Assembly (NCBI RefSeq): GCF_002891295.1
Contig: NZ_LGUI01000003.1
Span: 62,001-126,000 of the forward strand
Length of the DNA stretch: 64,000 nucleotides
Reading direction: 5' to 3'
From: Streptomyces eurocidicus
Lineage (GTDB): Bacteria > Actinomycetota > Actinomycetes > Streptomycetales > Streptomycetaceae
The position numbers were made by a program, and so were the translations under genes. Below are positions 25,775-35,554 of this stretch, in pieces (the stretch's first letter is position 1; the number at the start of each line of letters is the position of its first letter). The notes under the pieces were generated by a model. It saw nothing but the letters and a program-made list of their open reading frames with translations, ran no database searches and was not told the DNA's origin.

Positions 25775-26191
25775 ATGAACCAGGCCGCCCGCCGCATCGG
25801 CAGAACCCTCGCCCTCGTCCTCCCCGTCGTTCTCGTCCTTTCCGGGACACTCGCGGTCACCCGCGTCCCGTGGGCGGCGCCGACATCCGAGTCGCAGGTG
25901 CTCACCGCCTCGTCCGAGACCGCCTCCACCCAGGCCAAGGCCCCCCGTCAGGCCCATGAGGTGCTGCGGGACCGGCTGCTGACCGAGCTCCAGGAGAAGA
26001 ACCCCGGCGAGGCGCTCACCGGCCTCCAGACGGCCGTGAACGGCCGCCCCTCGCTGGCCCGGCACTGCGCCGAGCTGGCCCGCGCCCTCGGCCGCGCCGC
26101 CGTCGCCAAGTACGGCCTCAAGGGCGCCCAGTCCTTCGCCCGCCCCGTCTGCGACACCTCGTACGCCGCCGGCGTCGCCCAGACCCCCTGA
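25775..26191 (+). CDS. Membrane-anchored or secreted protein of unknown function
   Basis: It encodes 138 residues. One hydrophobic segment (LALVLPVVLVLSGTLAV, residues 11-27) acts as signal or anchor. The rest is helical, Ala/Arg/Leu-rich with two Cys (RHCAELAR and RPVCDTS) that could pair outside the cell. I recall only hypothetical relatives at this position after msiK in streptomycetes. Confidence 0.68.
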   Translation: MNQAARRIGRTLALVLPVVLVLSGTLAVTRVPWAAPTSESQVLTASSETASTQAKAPRQAHEVLRDRLLTELQEKNPGEALTGLQTAVNGRPSLARHCAELARALGRAAVAKYGLKGAQSFARPVCDTSYAAGVAQTP

Positions 26192-26220
26192 CCGTTCCGC
26201 TCGGGCCCGGCCGCCCCACC

Positions 26221-26250
26221 CCGTAACACCCCGTAACACCCCGCACCACC
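26221..26250. repeat. 10-base tandem units after the msiK-linked gene
   Basis: CCGTAACACC occurs twice exactly (26221-26240) and once altered (CCGCACCACC), starting 30 bases after the stop codon. Confidence 0.6.
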
Positions 26251-26344
26251 GGGCGCTCCGCGGAGCGCCTCGCGCAGCACCCCGTACGGACCGCCCGTCA
26301 TGCCGCCCGCACCCCCGCCCGGGCAGCCGCATATCGTGCGGAGC

Positions 26345-27061
26345 ATGACCGGCACCGACCCGTACCCCACCCAAGCCGTCGTCCTGGCCGGAGGCCAGGG
26401 GTCGCGGCTGCGCCCCTACACCGACGACCGCCCCAAGCCGATGGTCGAGATCCCCGGCACCGGAACCCCGATCATCGGCCACCAGCTGGCCTGGCTCGCC
26501 GCCGAGGGGGTCACCGACGCCGTCGTGTCCTGCGGCCATCTGGCCGAGGTTCTGCAGGACTGGCTCGCGTCGGCCGAGCTGCCCCTCCGGGTGACCACGG
26601 TCGTCGAGCCGGAGCCGCTGGGCCGTGGCGGCGGCCTCAAGTTCGCCGCCGCCTCGCTGCCCCACCCGGACCGGCCCTGGTACGCCACCAACGGCGACAT
26701 CTGGACCCGCTTCTCGCTGCGCGAGATGGCCGCCTTCCACCACGAGCGTGACGCGGTGGCCACCCTGGCCCTGGCCCGCCCCCGGATTCCCTGGGGCGCC
26801 GTGGAGACCAACGAGTTCGGGCAGGTCCTGGACTTCATCGAGTCCCCGCCCTCGCCCTATCTGATCAACGCGGGCGTGTACGTCTTCTCCGCCGCCTTCC
26901 GGGAGCTGCTGCCCGACCACGGCGACCACGAGCGCACCACCTTCCCCCGGCTCGCCCGCGAGCGGCGGCTGGCCGGCTTCCCGCTGCCGCAGGGCGCCTA
27001 CTGGCGGGCGATCGACACCGCCAAGGACCTCACCGAGGCCGCCAAGGAGCTCGCCGGATAG
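26345..27061 (+). CDS. Sugar-phosphate nucleotidyltransferase (mannose-1-P guanylyltransferase-like)
   Basis: It encodes 238 residues. The signature VVLAGGQGSRLRPYTDDRPKP is near residue 11 (quoted here as AGGQGSRLRPYTDDRPKP), with the metal-binding ATNGDIW and the late INAGVYVFS typical of GDP-mannose/dTDP-glucose pyrophosphorylases. It makes an NDP-sugar from NTP and sugar-1-phosphate for wall or glycan precursors; which sugar is uncertain. ATG 26345 is chosen because TATCGT lies exactly 7 bases upstream, a -10 for a leaderless mRNA, and no binding site is seen. Confidence 0.85.
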   Translation: MTGTDPYPTQAVVLAGGQGSRLRPYTDDRPKPMVEIPGTGTPIIGHQLAWLAAEGVTDAVVSCGHLAEVLQDWLASAELPLRVTTVVEPEPLGRGGGLKFAAASLPHPDRPWYATNGDIWTRFSLREMAAFHHERDAVATLALARPRIPWGAVETNEFGQVLDFIESPPSPYLINAGVYVFSAAFRELLPDHGDHERTTFPRLARERRLAGFPLPQGAYWRAIDTAKDLTEAAKELAG

Positions 27062-27075
27062 CGGGCCGCCCGCCG

Positions 27076-27124
27076 GTACGTACGACGCCCCCGCACCGAT
27101 CCGGTGCGGGGGCGTCGTACGTAC
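27076..27124. terminator. 22-bp hairpin between convergent genes
   Basis: Arms 27076-27097 and 27103-27124 pair perfectly around GATCC. It lies between the stops of the nucleotidyltransferase and DoxX genes and can serve both. Confidence 0.88.
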
Positions 27125-27130
27125 CGCGCG

Positions 27131-28771
27131 TCAGCCGAGGAGACCGCCGAGGGCGCCCCCGCTGCGGGAGCCGCCGGTGGAGGAACCGCCGGTGGAGGAG
27201 CCGGACCCGCCTCCCGTGCTGCCGCTGCCCGTGCCCGTCGACGTCGAGGAGCCGGTGGGCGTGCGCGGCGCGGCCGGGGCGGCGGGCCGCTGCGGCGTCT
27301 GCGGCGCGGGGTGGACGTCCTGGCTGGCGCCGGGGCGCCCGGCGGTGCCGGCCGAGCTCGCCGGGGTCCGCGCGGCACCGGGGACGGCCGACGCGGTCGC
27401 GCTCGGGGTGGCCGTCTTACGGCCCGGCAGCGTGGGCTTGGGCGTGCCCGGGGTGGCCGAGCCCAGGTGGCCGCGCGAGGGCGAGCCGGTGCCGGGGCGC
27501 GGGAGCGGGGAGCCGGGGAGGTTGTTGGCCGGCGGGTCGGCGGGGCTGGGCACCCGGGCGACGTCGGAGGAGCGGACGGCGCCGCCGAGGGTCGAGCCGA
27601 CCAGGAGGGAGAGGCCGATCAGGACCGTGGCCATGATCGTGCCCCGGCGCAGCACGCGGCGGCGCAGCTCCCACAGCTCGGCGCGCGGCCCGAGGCGCCG
27701 CCACGCCTCGCCGGCCAGCCGGCCGTCCAGGGAGTAGAACGGGGCGCCCGCGATGACCAGGGGGCTCCAGGCGGCCAGATAGATGATGTCGGGGGCGTCG
27801 TAGGCGGGGACGGTGCGCCAGCTGACCGTGACCAGCAGGGCCACCGAGAGCAGGACGCCGATGCCGGCCGCGAGGCGCTGCCAGAGCCCGAAGATGGTGA
27901 GGACACCGACGAGGACCTGGAGGAAGGCGACGGTGAGGCCGGCGCCCACGGGGTGGCTCAGCGCGAGGTCGCGCAGCGGGGAGGCGACCGCCCAGGGGTG
28001 CAGCTGGGTGAGCCAGGTGACCATGGAGCCGCGGCGGCCGCCGTCGAAGTAGACGGGGTCGCAGAGCTTGCCCATGCCGGCGTAGATCGAGATGAAGCCG
28101 AGGAAGATCCGCAGCGGGAGCAGGACGACGCCGAGGTTCATCCGGCGGCCGGGGTAGTAGGCGTGCCGGACGGCGTCGTTGCCCTGGCGCCGGGGGGCGT
28201 CGCCGTCGTCGCCGTACTCGCCCTCGCCGGGGCCGAACTCGTCGTAGCCGTACTGATCTTCGTCGTACGCGCTGCCGGTGGGGCGTACGCCGCGCAGCAG
28301 TTGGGGCCGGGGGGCGCTGGGGCTGCCGGGACCCACGGGGTCCACGAGCTCACCGGGGCCGGTGTGGTCCGCGGGACCGCGCGGACCGACGACCGTGGTG
28401 GGCGGGTCGTCGACCCGGATCCTGGGCAGCACCTGGGTGGACCCCGCGTCGCCGGGGACGGCGGAGTCCCTTACGGCCTGCAGGAGTTCGGTGGGCGCCG
28501 AGTCGCCGGGCGCGGTGCGGCCGCTCCACACGACGGGAGCACGGCGCTTGGCCGTGCTCTTGACCGTGGGCAGCCGCGCGGTGTCGGCGACCCCGGCGAA
28601 CTGGCGGGCGACGCGCGGCGGCCGGGCGAGCTGCACGCGGAAACTCAGGTGGTTGACGACGATCTGCGCCGGGTCGGACGGAACCTTCACCGTACTCAGC
28701 GCGGGCTGGTCGTCGTACCCGGAAGAGCTTCCCCCCGTGGGTGTGCGGGGTGTTCTGGTGTCCACACTCAT
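27131..28771 (-). CDS. DoxX-family integral membrane protein with long disordered tails
   Basis: It encodes 546 residues. About 210 N-terminal residues are hydrophilic and acidic (ending around GEGEYGDDGDAPRRQGND), followed by a DoxX domain with four helices at about 215-375 (PLRIFLGFISIYAGMGKLCD, VAFLQVLVGVLTIFGLW), one more helix near 390 and a 140-residue Pro/Ser/Thr/Gly tail that is probably outside. DoxX relatives have been tied to redox and thiol homeostasis at the membrane in mycobacteria. The role here is unproven. Confidence 0.85.
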   Translation of the reverse strand: MSVDTRTPRTPTGGSSSGYDDQPALSTVKVPSDPAQIVVNHLSFRVQLARPPRVARQFAGVADTARLPTVKSTAKRRAPVVWSGRTAPGDSAPTELLQAVRDSAVPGDAGSTQVLPRIRVDDPPTTVVGPRGPADHTGPGELVDPVGPGSPSAPRPQLLRGVRPTGSAYDEDQYGYDEFGPGEGEYGDDGDAPRRQGNDAVRHAYYPGRRMNLGVVLLPLRIFLGFISIYAGMGKLCDPVYFDGGRRGSMVTWLTQLHPWAVASPLRDLALSHPVGAGLTVAFLQVLVGVLTIFGLWQRLAAGIGVLLSVALLVTVSWRTVPAYDAPDIIYLAAWSPLVIAGAPFYSLDGRLAGEAWRRLGPRAELWELRRRVLRRGTIMATVLIGLSLLVGSTLGGAVRSSDVARVPSPADPPANNLPGSPLPRPGTGSPSRGHLGSATPGTPKPTLPGRKTATPSATASAVPGAARTPASSAGTAGRPGASQDVHPAPQTPQRPAAPAAPRTPTGSSTSTGTGSGSTGGGSGSSTGGSSTGGSRSGGALGGLLG

Positions 28772-28848
28772 CTAACCGAGTGACTTCTGATTAGGACACT
28801 GCCTTGACCGGTTCGAACTGTCCGAGACGCGTCAAGGCTCCGAACGGC

Positions 28849-28886
28849 AAACGCCGGACGGGAGGAAAAACCCCCGTCCGGCGTTT
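28849..28886. terminator. 14-bp hairpin downstream of rlmB
   Basis: AAACGCCGGACGGG (28849-28862) pairs with CCCGTCCGGCGTTT (28873-28886). It lies 51 bases past the rlmB stop on the minus strand. Confidence 0.8.
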
Positions 28887-28936
28887 AACGGCGTATTTCG
28901 GTGCACAGTGACCGCGAGCGGTCACCGCGGCGGCGA

Positions 28937-29887
28937 TCAGGCCCGGCGGCGCGACGCCTCGTAGAGCACGACACCGGCCGCGACACCGGCGTTGAGCGAC
29001 TCGGCGCCACCCGGCATCGGGATGCGGACGCGGAAGTCACAGGTCTCGCCGACGAGCCGGGAGAGGCCCTTGCCCTCGCTGCCCACGACGATCACGACGG
29101 GGCCCGACAGGGCGTCGAGCTCGTGCAGCTCGACGTCGCCGTCGGCCGCGAGGCCGACGACCGTGAGACCGGCCTTCTGGTAGCCCTCCAGCATCCGCGT
29201 CACATTGGTGCAGCGGGCCACCGGGGTGCGCGCGGCGGTACCGGCGGAGGTCTTCCAGGCGCTGGCGGTCATACCGGCCGCGCGACGCTCGGGGACGACC
29301 ACGCCGTGGCCGCCGAAGGCGGAAACGGAGCGGACGACGGCGCCCAGGTTGCGCGGGTCGGTGATGCCGTCGAGGGCGACGATCAGCGGGTCCTCGCCGT
29401 CGTCGAACGCGGCGGCGGTGAGGTCCTCGGGGTGGGCGTACTCGTAAGGCGGCACGGAGAGGACCAGGCCCTGGTGGTTCAGGCCGTTGGTCATCCGGTC
29501 CAGCTCGGGGCGGGGGGCCTCCATGAGGTTGAGGCCCTTGTCCGCGGCGAGCTGGAGCGCCTCGCGGACGCGCTCGTCGTTGTCGACGTACTGCTGGACG
29601 TACAGGGTGTTGGCGGGCACACCCTCGCGCAGCGCCTCGACGACGGAGTTACGGCCGACGACGAGCTCGTTGGTGCCCTTGGGGCCGCCGCGGCGCGGGG
29701 CCGGGCGCTTGGACTCGTGCCGGACCTTGGCGCTGGCGAGGCGGTTCTTCTTGTGGCCCTTGCGCGCGGACGCGGGCGGCGTCGGACCCTTGCCCTCCAG
29801 GCCCCGGCGTCGCTGACCGCCGCTGCCGACCTGCGCGCCCTTCTTGTTGGACGTGCGGCGGTTCCTGCGCTGGCTGTTGCCGGCCAT
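28937..29887 (-). CDS. rlmB: 23S rRNA (guanosine-2'-O)-methyltransferase, RlmB/TrmH family
   Basis: It encodes 316 residues. A basic tail of about 75 residues precedes an SpoU substrate-binding domain ([17 protein letters not shown]) and the knotted SPOUT domain with [30 protein letters not shown] and [15 protein letters not shown] (motifs 1-3). It methylates a 23S rRNA guanosine (G2251 in E. coli numbering), or serves as the related TrmH-type enzyme. AGGTG precedes the ATG. It is transcribed after cysS, the common actinobacterial order. Confidence 0.9.
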   Translation of the reverse strand: MAGNSQRRNRRTSNKKGAQVGSGGQRRRGLEGKGPTPPASARKGHKKNRLASAKVRHESKRPAPRRGGPKGTNELVVGRNSVVEALREGVPANTLYVQQYVDNDERVREALQLAADKGLNLMEAPRPELDRMTNGLNHQGLVLSVPPYEYAHPEDLTAAAFDDGEDPLIVALDGITDPRNLGAVVRSVSAFGGHGVVVPERRAAGMTASAWKTSAGTAARTPVARCTNVTRMLEGYQKAGLTVVGLAADGDVELHELDALSGPVVIVVGSEGKGLSRLVGETCDFRVRIPMPGGAESLNAGVAAGVVLYEASRRRA

Positions 29888-29991
29888 GGGTGCACCTGTT
29901 TCTTCACTGCTCAGAGTCGCTGGCCGCGACTTCTGTAAACGTACGTACGAAAAGTGTCCCTCAGGACGGACCGCGACGCTCGGATCGCGGG

Positions 29992-31386
29992 CTAGGACAG
30001 GGACCAGCGGGGGCCGGACGGGGTGTCCTCGATGGCGAGGCCGGACTGCTGGAGCTGATCGCGGATGGCGTCGGCGGTGGCGTAGTCCTTGCGCCCACGG
30101 GCGGCCTGGCGCTGCTCCAGCACCAGGCGCACCAGAGAGTCGACGACGCCGTGCAGGTCGTCACCGCGGCCGCCCGACGCGCCGGCCCACTGCTCGTCCA
30201 GCGGGTCGAGGCCGAGGACGCCCAGCATCGCGCGGACCTCCGCCAGCCGGGCGACGGCGGACTCCTTGTCGTCGGCGGTCAGCGCGGAATTGCCCTGCCG
30301 GACGGTGGTGTGGACGATCGCGAGGGCCTGCGGGACGCCCAGGTCGTCGTCCATGGCCTCGGCGAACGCGGGCGGGACCTCGGCGGACGGCTCGACCGGG
30401 CCGGCCATCTCCACGACGCGCTGGATGAAGCCCTCGATCCGCGCGAACGCGGACTCGGCCTCGCGCAGCGCCTCCTCGCTGTACTCGATCATCGAGCGGT
30501 AGTGCGGGGTGCCCAGGTAGTAGCGCAGCACAATGGGGCGCCAGTGCTTGACCATCTCGGAGACGAGGACGGAGTTGCCGAGGGACTTCGACATCTTCTC
30601 GCCGCTCATGGTGACCCAGGCGTTGTGCACCCAGTAGGCGGCGAAGGCATCGCCGAACGCCTTGGCCTGGGCGATCTCGTTGTCGTGGTGCGGGAAGATC
30701 AGGTCCAGGCCGCCGCCGTGGATGTCGAACGCCTCGCCCAAGTACTTGTGGGCCATCGCGGAGCACTCCAGGTGCCAGCCGGGGCGGCCGCGGCCCCACG
30801 GGGTCTCCCAGGAGGGCTCGCCGGGCTTGGCGGTCTTCCACATGGCGAAGTCGCGGGGGTCGCGCTTACCGGTCTCGCCCTCGGCGGACGGCTGGAGGAG
30901 GTTGTCCAGCTCGTGGTGGGAGAGCTCCAGATAGCCCGGGAACGAGCGCACGTCGAAGTAGACGTTGCCGTCGGCCTCGTAGGCGTGGCCGCGCTCGATG
31001 AGGCCGCGCATCATCTCGACCATCTCGGTGATGTGGCCGGTGGCGCGGGGCTCATAGGTGGGCGGCAGGCAGCCGAGGACGTCGTAGCCGGTGTTGAAGG
31101 CGCGCTCGTTCTCGTAGCCGATGGACCACCAGGGGCGGCCCTGCTCGCCGGACTTCTTGATGATCTTGTCGTCGATGTCCGTGACATTGCGGATGAAGGT
31201 CACGTCGTAGCCGCGGTAGGTGAACCAGCGGCGCATGATGTCGAAGTTGAGCCCCGAGCGGATGTGCCCGATATGCGGGGCGGCCTGCACGGTCGCGCCA
31301 CACAGGTAGATCGAGACGCAGCCCGGGACGATCGGGGTGAAGTCACGGATCTGCCGGGCGCTGGTGTCGTACAGGCGAATGGTCAC
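29992..31386 (-). CDS. cysS: Cysteinyl-tRNA synthetase
   Basis: It encodes 464 residues. The zinc ligand Cys29 is in YLCGATVQ, the HIGH motif is His38-His41 in PHIGHIRS, then WHLECSAM, the second zinc region [16 protein letters not shown], and KMSKS in [11 protein letters not shown]. The anticodon-binding helices end the protein. GTG 31386 is chosen over the longer frame because the family starts here; TACCCT lies 6 bases upstream, so the mRNA is probably leaderless. rlmB follows. Confidence 0.96.
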   Translation of the reverse strand: MTIRLYDTSARQIRDFTPIVPGCVSIYLCGATVQAAPHIGHIRSGLNFDIMRRWFTYRGYDVTFIRNVTDIDDKIIKKSGEQGRPWWSIGYENERAFNTGYDVLGCLPPTYEPRATGHITEMVEMMRGLIERGHAYEADGNVYFDVRSFPGYLELSHHELDNLLQPSAEGETGKRDPRDFAMWKTAKPGEPSWETPWGRGRPGWHLECSAMAHKYLGEAFDIHGGGLDLIFPHHDNEIAQAKAFGDAFAAYWVHNAWVTMSGEKMSKSLGNSVLVSEMVKHWRPIVLRYYLGTPHYRSMIEYSEEALREAESAFARIEGFIQRVVEMAGPVEPSAEVPPAFAEAMDDDLGVPQALAIVHTTVRQGNSALTADDKESAVARLAEVRAMLGVLGLDPLDEQWAGASGGRGDDLHGVVDSLVRLVLEQRQAARGRKDYATADAIRDQLQQSGLAIEDTPSGPRWSLS

Positions 31387-31557
31387 GCAACCAGGGTAGT
31401 GGGCCCTGAGCAGTGCCCCGGGCAATCGGCCGGTTCATTCGTCAGACGGCACACTTTGCCCCTTATTTGCTTTTTGCACCAAAAATACAATTCGCCGTGA
31501 TAGCTTCCCGGCACGCCTTCCGCTTCCCGGCGGGCGCCGCGGAACCCTGGAGGGACG

Positions 31558-32736
31558 TTGCACTCCACGCTGCCGGTACAGCACGAGCAGCCGGGTGCCC
31601 GCACACAGGCGGCCCCGGAAGCGGCCCCAGGAGCGGCGACGGCGCGCCCAGCCGGCCGTGCCGTGCCGGAGGACGGCCCGCCGCGGCACGGCCGGCTGGG
31701 CGCGCTCGACGGGCTGCGGCTGTGCGCGGCGCTGATGGTGGTCGCGTACCACTACATGGCCTTCGGCAGCGACGTCTGGGGGCGGCCGGTGGCGGAGGCG
31801 TTCCCCGGGGCGCACCTGCCGGCGTCGTACGGCTGGCTGGGCGTGCAGCTGTTCTTCCTGATCAGCGGCTTCGTGATCTGCATGAGCTGCTGGGGCAAGG
31901 GCGTGGGCCAGTTCGCCGTCTCCCGTGTCACCCGGCTCTTCCCCGCGTACTGGTTCGCCGTACTCGCCGTGGCCCTCACCGTCCATCTGTGGCCGCCGGA
32001 CGGTGAAACCCCCGAGCCGGGGGACATCGCCGTCAACCTGACCATGCTCCAGTCCCCCCTGGGGGTGGACCCCGTCGACGGGGTGTACTGGACGCTCTGG
32101 ATCGAGCTCCGCTTCTACCTGCTCTTCGCGCTCGTCGTCCGTAAGGGGCTCACGTACGGGAGGGCCGTCGGCTTCTGCGTGGTCTGGGCCCTGGCGGCGG
32201 CCGTCGCGAGGGCGGTGGGCAACCCGGTGCTCGACCAGGTCCTGATGCCGGAGGACTGCTGGTTCTTCATCGCCGGCATCGCCTTCTACCTGATGCACCG
32301 CTTCCGCCCGAACCTGGTGCTCTGGCTGCTCGTGGCCGGCAGCTTCGTGATCGCGCAGCACTATCTGCTGATCGCCCAGACGCGGGCGGAGGGACATATG
32401 GGACGCCAGGTCCCGCAGTGGCCGACGGTGGCGCTGATGGCGTTCTTCTTTCTCGCCGTCATGGCCGTCGCGCTCGGCTGGACGCGGCGCCTGGAGTGGC
32501 GCGGGCTCACCGCGGCCGGGGCGCTGACCTATCCCCTCTATCTGATCCACGAACGCCTCGGCTGGACGGTCATCGAGCACGGCGCCGACCGGGTGCCCCG
32601 CCACGTACTGCTGCCCGCGCTCGTGCTGGCCATGCTCCTGACGGCCTGGCTCGTCCACCGCCTCGTGGAACGCCCGCTGGCCCGGGCGCTCGGCCGGGGC
32701 CTGCGGCGGGCCGTGACGGACATCCGGTCCGGGTGA
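31558..32736 (+). CDS. Membrane acyltransferase (OafA/acyltransferase-3 family), copy 1
   Basis: It encodes 392 residues from TTG 31558 (GGAGGG 3 bases upstream, rather close). About 45 disordered residues are followed by about 10 helices. The motif RLCAALMVVAYHY holds the Arg and catalytic His of the family, and LGVQLFFLISGFVICMSCWG is its helix 2 signature. It transfers acyl groups to sugars or lipids at the membrane; no SGNH domain is present. It is closely related to the next gene. Confidence 0.88.
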   Translation: MHSTLPVQHEQPGARTQAAPEAAPGAATARPAGRAVPEDGPPRHGRLGALDGLRLCAALMVVAYHYMAFGSDVWGRPVAEAFPGAHLPASYGWLGVQLFFLISGFVICMSCWGKGVGQFAVSRVTRLFPAYWFAVLAVALTVHLWPPDGETPEPGDIAVNLTMLQSPLGVDPVDGVYWTLWIELRFYLLFALVVRKGLTYGRAVGFCVVWALAAAVARAVGNPVLDQVLMPEDCWFFIAGIAFYLMHRFRPNLVLWLLVAGSFVIAQHYLLIAQTRAEGHMGRQVPQWPTVALMAFFFLAVMAVALGWTRRLEWRGLTAAGALTYPLYLIHERLGWTVIEHGADRVPRHVLLPALVLAMLLTAWLVHRLVERPLARALGRGLRRAVTDIRSG

Positions 32737-32937
32737 CACCCTCCATGGAAGGCGTCCGCGCGCGTGCCCGTACCGGCCCTGCACAACCCCTGCACAAGAT
32801 CGGTTACGGAAGGGTCTTGGAATTACGGGAGCGACGGGAGATAACTGTCACGGCGGTGCGCGGACTTTCTGTGTCAGCATGCGTGCGACCGGCCCCTGCG
32901 TAGGATGAGCCGACCAAATTCACTGGAAGAGGACGAC

Positions 32938-34170
32938 ATGCGTTTCGCCGGACGAGGTGAACTCGAGGGCGGCCGTGCAGCAGCCGTCCAGCGGTCCGCC
33001 CCACGGCTCTACGTCCTGGACGGGCTCCGCATCATCGCGGCCCTGATGGTCGTGATGTTCCACTACGTCTCCCTGCGGGGCGGCTGGGGGCAGGACACCA
33101 GCGGCATCTTCCCCGAGCTGAAGCCGCTCGCGCAGTACGGGTGGCTCGGTGTGGAGGTCTTCTTCCTCATCAGCGGCTTCGTGATCTGCATGAGCACCTG
33201 GGGCAGGTCACTGGGCGACTTCGTGCTGTCCCGGGTGTCGCGGGTCTACCCCGCCTACTGGGTCGCGATCGGGCTGACGACCCTGATCGTCTCGCTCTGG
33301 CCGCAGGTCCGCCAGGTGCACAGCTACGACGACGTCCTCACCAACCTGACGATGCTCCAGACGGGCTTCGGTGTCTGGGACGTGGACGGCGTCTATTGGA
33401 CGCTCTTCGTCGAGCTGAAGTTCTACGTATTGTTCGCGGTCGTGGTGGCCACGGGCGTGACGTACCGCAAGTGCGTGCTGTTCTGCGCGATCTGGACCGT
33501 GGTCGCGATGACCTCCACCCAGGCGGACAGCAAGCTGCTCACCATGTGGGCCATGCCGCTGTACGCGCCCTATTTCGTCGCGGGCATCGCCTTCTACCTG
33601 ATGTACCGCTACCGCCCCACGGCACTGCTCTGGGGCATCGCGGGCCTCTCCCTGCTGCTCGCCCAGCACCACCTGACCAAGCGGGTCACGGACAACTCCA
33701 CGCACGACATCGCGGTCTGGCCGGCCCGGCTGATCGTCCTCGCCGCGTTCGTGATCATGGCCCTGATCGCCTGTGGCGCCTTCAACAGGATCCAGTGGCG
33801 CTGGCTCTCCACGGCGGGCGCGCTCACGTACCCGCTGTACCTGCTCCACCAGTACATCGGCATGACCGTCATCTACGCCCTGCGGGAGAAGCTGCCGCCG
33901 TACGTGCTGGTCTTCGGCCTGATCGTGGCGATGATGGGGGCGGCGTGGCTGCTGCACCGGCTGGTGGAGCGGCCGATGGGGTCCTGGCTGCGGAAGATCA
34001 TGCGGTCGAGCATGGAGGAGGTGCGGCGGCACTCGCCGGGGGCGCCTGCGGCGCGAGCGGCCGACAAGGCGGCGGCGCCGGAGCCGGAGCGGGTGGCCGC
34101 GCAGCGGCTGCGCGCGTACGGGCCGGCGGAGCCGGACCGTGTGGGCGCGGGGCGTCCGGACGGGACGTGA
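32938..34170 (+). CDS. Membrane acyltransferase (OafA/acyltransferase-3 family), copy 2
   Basis: It encodes 410 residues from ATG 32938 (GGAAGAGG 5 bases upstream); TAGGAT at 32901-32906 looks like its -10. The domain aligns with copy 1 throughout: RIIAALMVVMFHY, LGVEVFFLISGFVICMSTWG, VDGVYWTLFVELKFYVLFA, GALTYPLYLLHQYIGMTVI. The C-terminal 60 residues are hydrophilic Ala/Glu/Arg-rich and absent from copy 1. The paralogues probably act on the same pathway; the substrate is unknown. Confidence 0.88.
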   Translation: MRFAGRGELEGGRAAAVQRSAPRLYVLDGLRIIAALMVVMFHYVSLRGGWGQDTSGIFPELKPLAQYGWLGVEVFFLISGFVICMSTWGRSLGDFVLSRVSRVYPAYWVAIGLTTLIVSLWPQVRQVHSYDDVLTNLTMLQTGFGVWDVDGVYWTLFVELKFYVLFAVVVATGVTYRKCVLFCAIWTVVAMTSTQADSKLLTMWAMPLYAPYFVAGIAFYLMYRYRPTALLWGIAGLSLLLAQHHLTKRVTDNSTHDIAVWPARLIVLAAFVIMALIACGAFNRIQWRWLSTAGALTYPLYLLHQYIGMTVIYALREKLPPYVLVFGLIVAMMGAAWLLHRLVERPMGSWLRKIMRSSMEEVRRHSPGAPAARAADKAAAPEPERVAAQRLRAYGPAEPDRVGAGRPDGT

Positions 34171-34179
34171 GTGTGGGGC

Positions 34180-34432
34180 GGGGGGTTTTCCCCTACCCGC
34201 CCCTTCCCGAATGTCCTCAATCGCCGGACGGGCTGAATTGTTGCCCGGAACCGGGCTGAGAGGTTGTTGCCCGGGCCGGGCGGAAAGCCGAGCTCGGACA
34301 GGGCGAAAATCCAGCCCGGCCGGCGATTGAGGCCACCGCGCGGCAGCGCGGAAAGGGGGCCCGGGGCGCCAGCCCCCGCCACGCGGCGGAGCCGCACATC
34401 GGATACAGCGGGAAGGGGCGGGGTGGGGAACC
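34180..34432. repeat. Large palindromic intergenic element, copy B
   Basis: The core arms at 34214-34236 and 34311-34332 match those of copy A; the outer arm CGGGAAGGGGCGGGG is at 34409-34423. Between the core arms lies a ~75-base insert with GTTGCCCGGAACCGGGC, shared with copy C. It sits between convergent genes, ending one base before the PPOX stop codon. Confidence 0.78.
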
Positions 34433-34840
34433 CTAGATCGACCCGACCACCCGCCGCGGAGCGACCCGCACAACCACCCGCTCCGCATCCTCCCCCGCCG
34501 CCGGGTTGAAGGCCGCGTAGTCCTTCCCCGTGTACTTCCGCGACAGCATGTCGATCAGGTCCTGACCACCCTCCGTGGTCATCGTCGCCGTCCCGCGGAC
34601 CTCCGCGTACGTGTACGGCGCGTTGTGCGGGTTGATCATCACGCTCACGCGCGGGTCGCGCCGGAGGTTCTTCTCCTTGCGGCGGCCCACCGTGGTGGAG
34701 ATCAGCAGGTCCTCGCCGTCGCGGATGACCCAGGTGACCGAGAGCTGGGGGCTGCCGTCGGGCTGGACGGTCGCCACGGTCGCGAAGACCGGGCTGTCGT
34801 CGATGAGCTTCTTCAGGTCGTCTGAGAGTGCGGCTGACAC
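34433..34840 (-). CDS. PPOX-class F420-dependent oxidoreductase-like protein
   Basis: It encodes 135 residues of split beta-barrel fold: FATVATVQPDGSPQLSVTWV, LLISTTVGRRKEKNLRRDPR, VSVMINPHNAPYTYAEVRGT. This is the usual length and pattern of the Rv1155/TIGR03618-type F420 or flavin-binding proteins. GTG start at 34840, GAAGGA about 9 bases before. The substrate is unknown. Confidence 0.88.
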   Translation of the reverse strand: MSAALSDDLKKLIDDSPVFATVATVQPDGSPQLSVTWVIRDGEDLLISTTVGRRKEKNLRRDPRVSVMINPHNAPYTYAEVRGTATMTTEGGQDLIDMLSRKYTGKDYAAFNPAAGEDAERVVVRVAPRRVVGSI

Positions 34841-35047
34841 GGTACGGGTCCTTCCCTCGGCTGACGAACGACGTGGCGGACGCGGCCCGGACGGACGGCC
34901 GTGGGCGGCGTCGCCTCACCGTAAGGCGCCGGATACGCGAAAAGGGCCGTAAGGGGGCCGACAGCCCCCGAACAGCCCTCTCGCGTACTTCTCGCGAGGC
35001 GGGAAGCCCTCCGGCGCGGACGGCGCCCGTGAGAGCCCTCCGGCCCG

Positions 35048-35554
35048 TCAGCCCGCCGTGCGGTACACCAGCGCCGTGGCGACCGCCGCCAGGCCCTCGC
35101 CGCGGCCCGTGAGACCGAGCCCGTCCGTGGTGGTGCCGGAGACCGACACGGGGGCCTGGATCGCCGCCGAGAGGGCCTTCCGCGCCTCCTCGCGCCGGGT
35201 GCCGATCTTGGGGCGGACGCCGATCACCTGGATGGCGACGTTGCCGATCTCGAAGCCCTCGGCCCGGACGATCCGGGCGGCCTCGGCCAGCAGGGTGACG
35301 CCGGCCGCGCCCGACCACTCGGGGCGGTCCGTGCCGAAGTGCGCGCCGAGGTCGCCGACCCCGGCGGCGGAGAACAGCGCGTCGCACGCGGCGTGCGCCG
35401 CGACGTCGCCGTCGGAGTGGCCCGCCAGGCCGTGCGAGGCGCCCTCCCAGAGCAGGCCGGCGCACCACAGCTCGCGGCCCTCCTCGAAGGCGTGCACGTC
35501 CGTGCCGATGCCCACCAGGGGCAGCAGCGGGGTGCCGGGGGTGTCAGAAGCCAT
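35048..35554 (-). CDS. ispF: 2-C-methyl-D-erythritol 2,4-cyclodiphosphate synthase
   Basis: It encodes 168 residues. [13 protein letters not shown] carries the zinc Asp and His, [20 protein letters not shown] the third ligand, and [14 protein letters not shown] the late motif. It forms MEcPP in the MEP isoprenoid pathway. It overlaps ispD by 11 bases and is translated from the same mRNA. The pathway supplies GPP, the substrate of the 2-MIB enzyme at the window start. Confidence 0.96.
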   Translation of the reverse strand: MASDTPGTPLLPLVGIGTDVHAFEEGRELWCAGLLWEGASHGLAGHSDGDVAAHAACDALFSAAGVGDLGAHFGTDRPEWSGAAGVTLLAEAARIVRAEGFEIGNVAIQVIGVRPKIGTRREEARKALSAAIQAPVSVSGTTTDGLGLTGRGEGLAAVATALVYRTAG

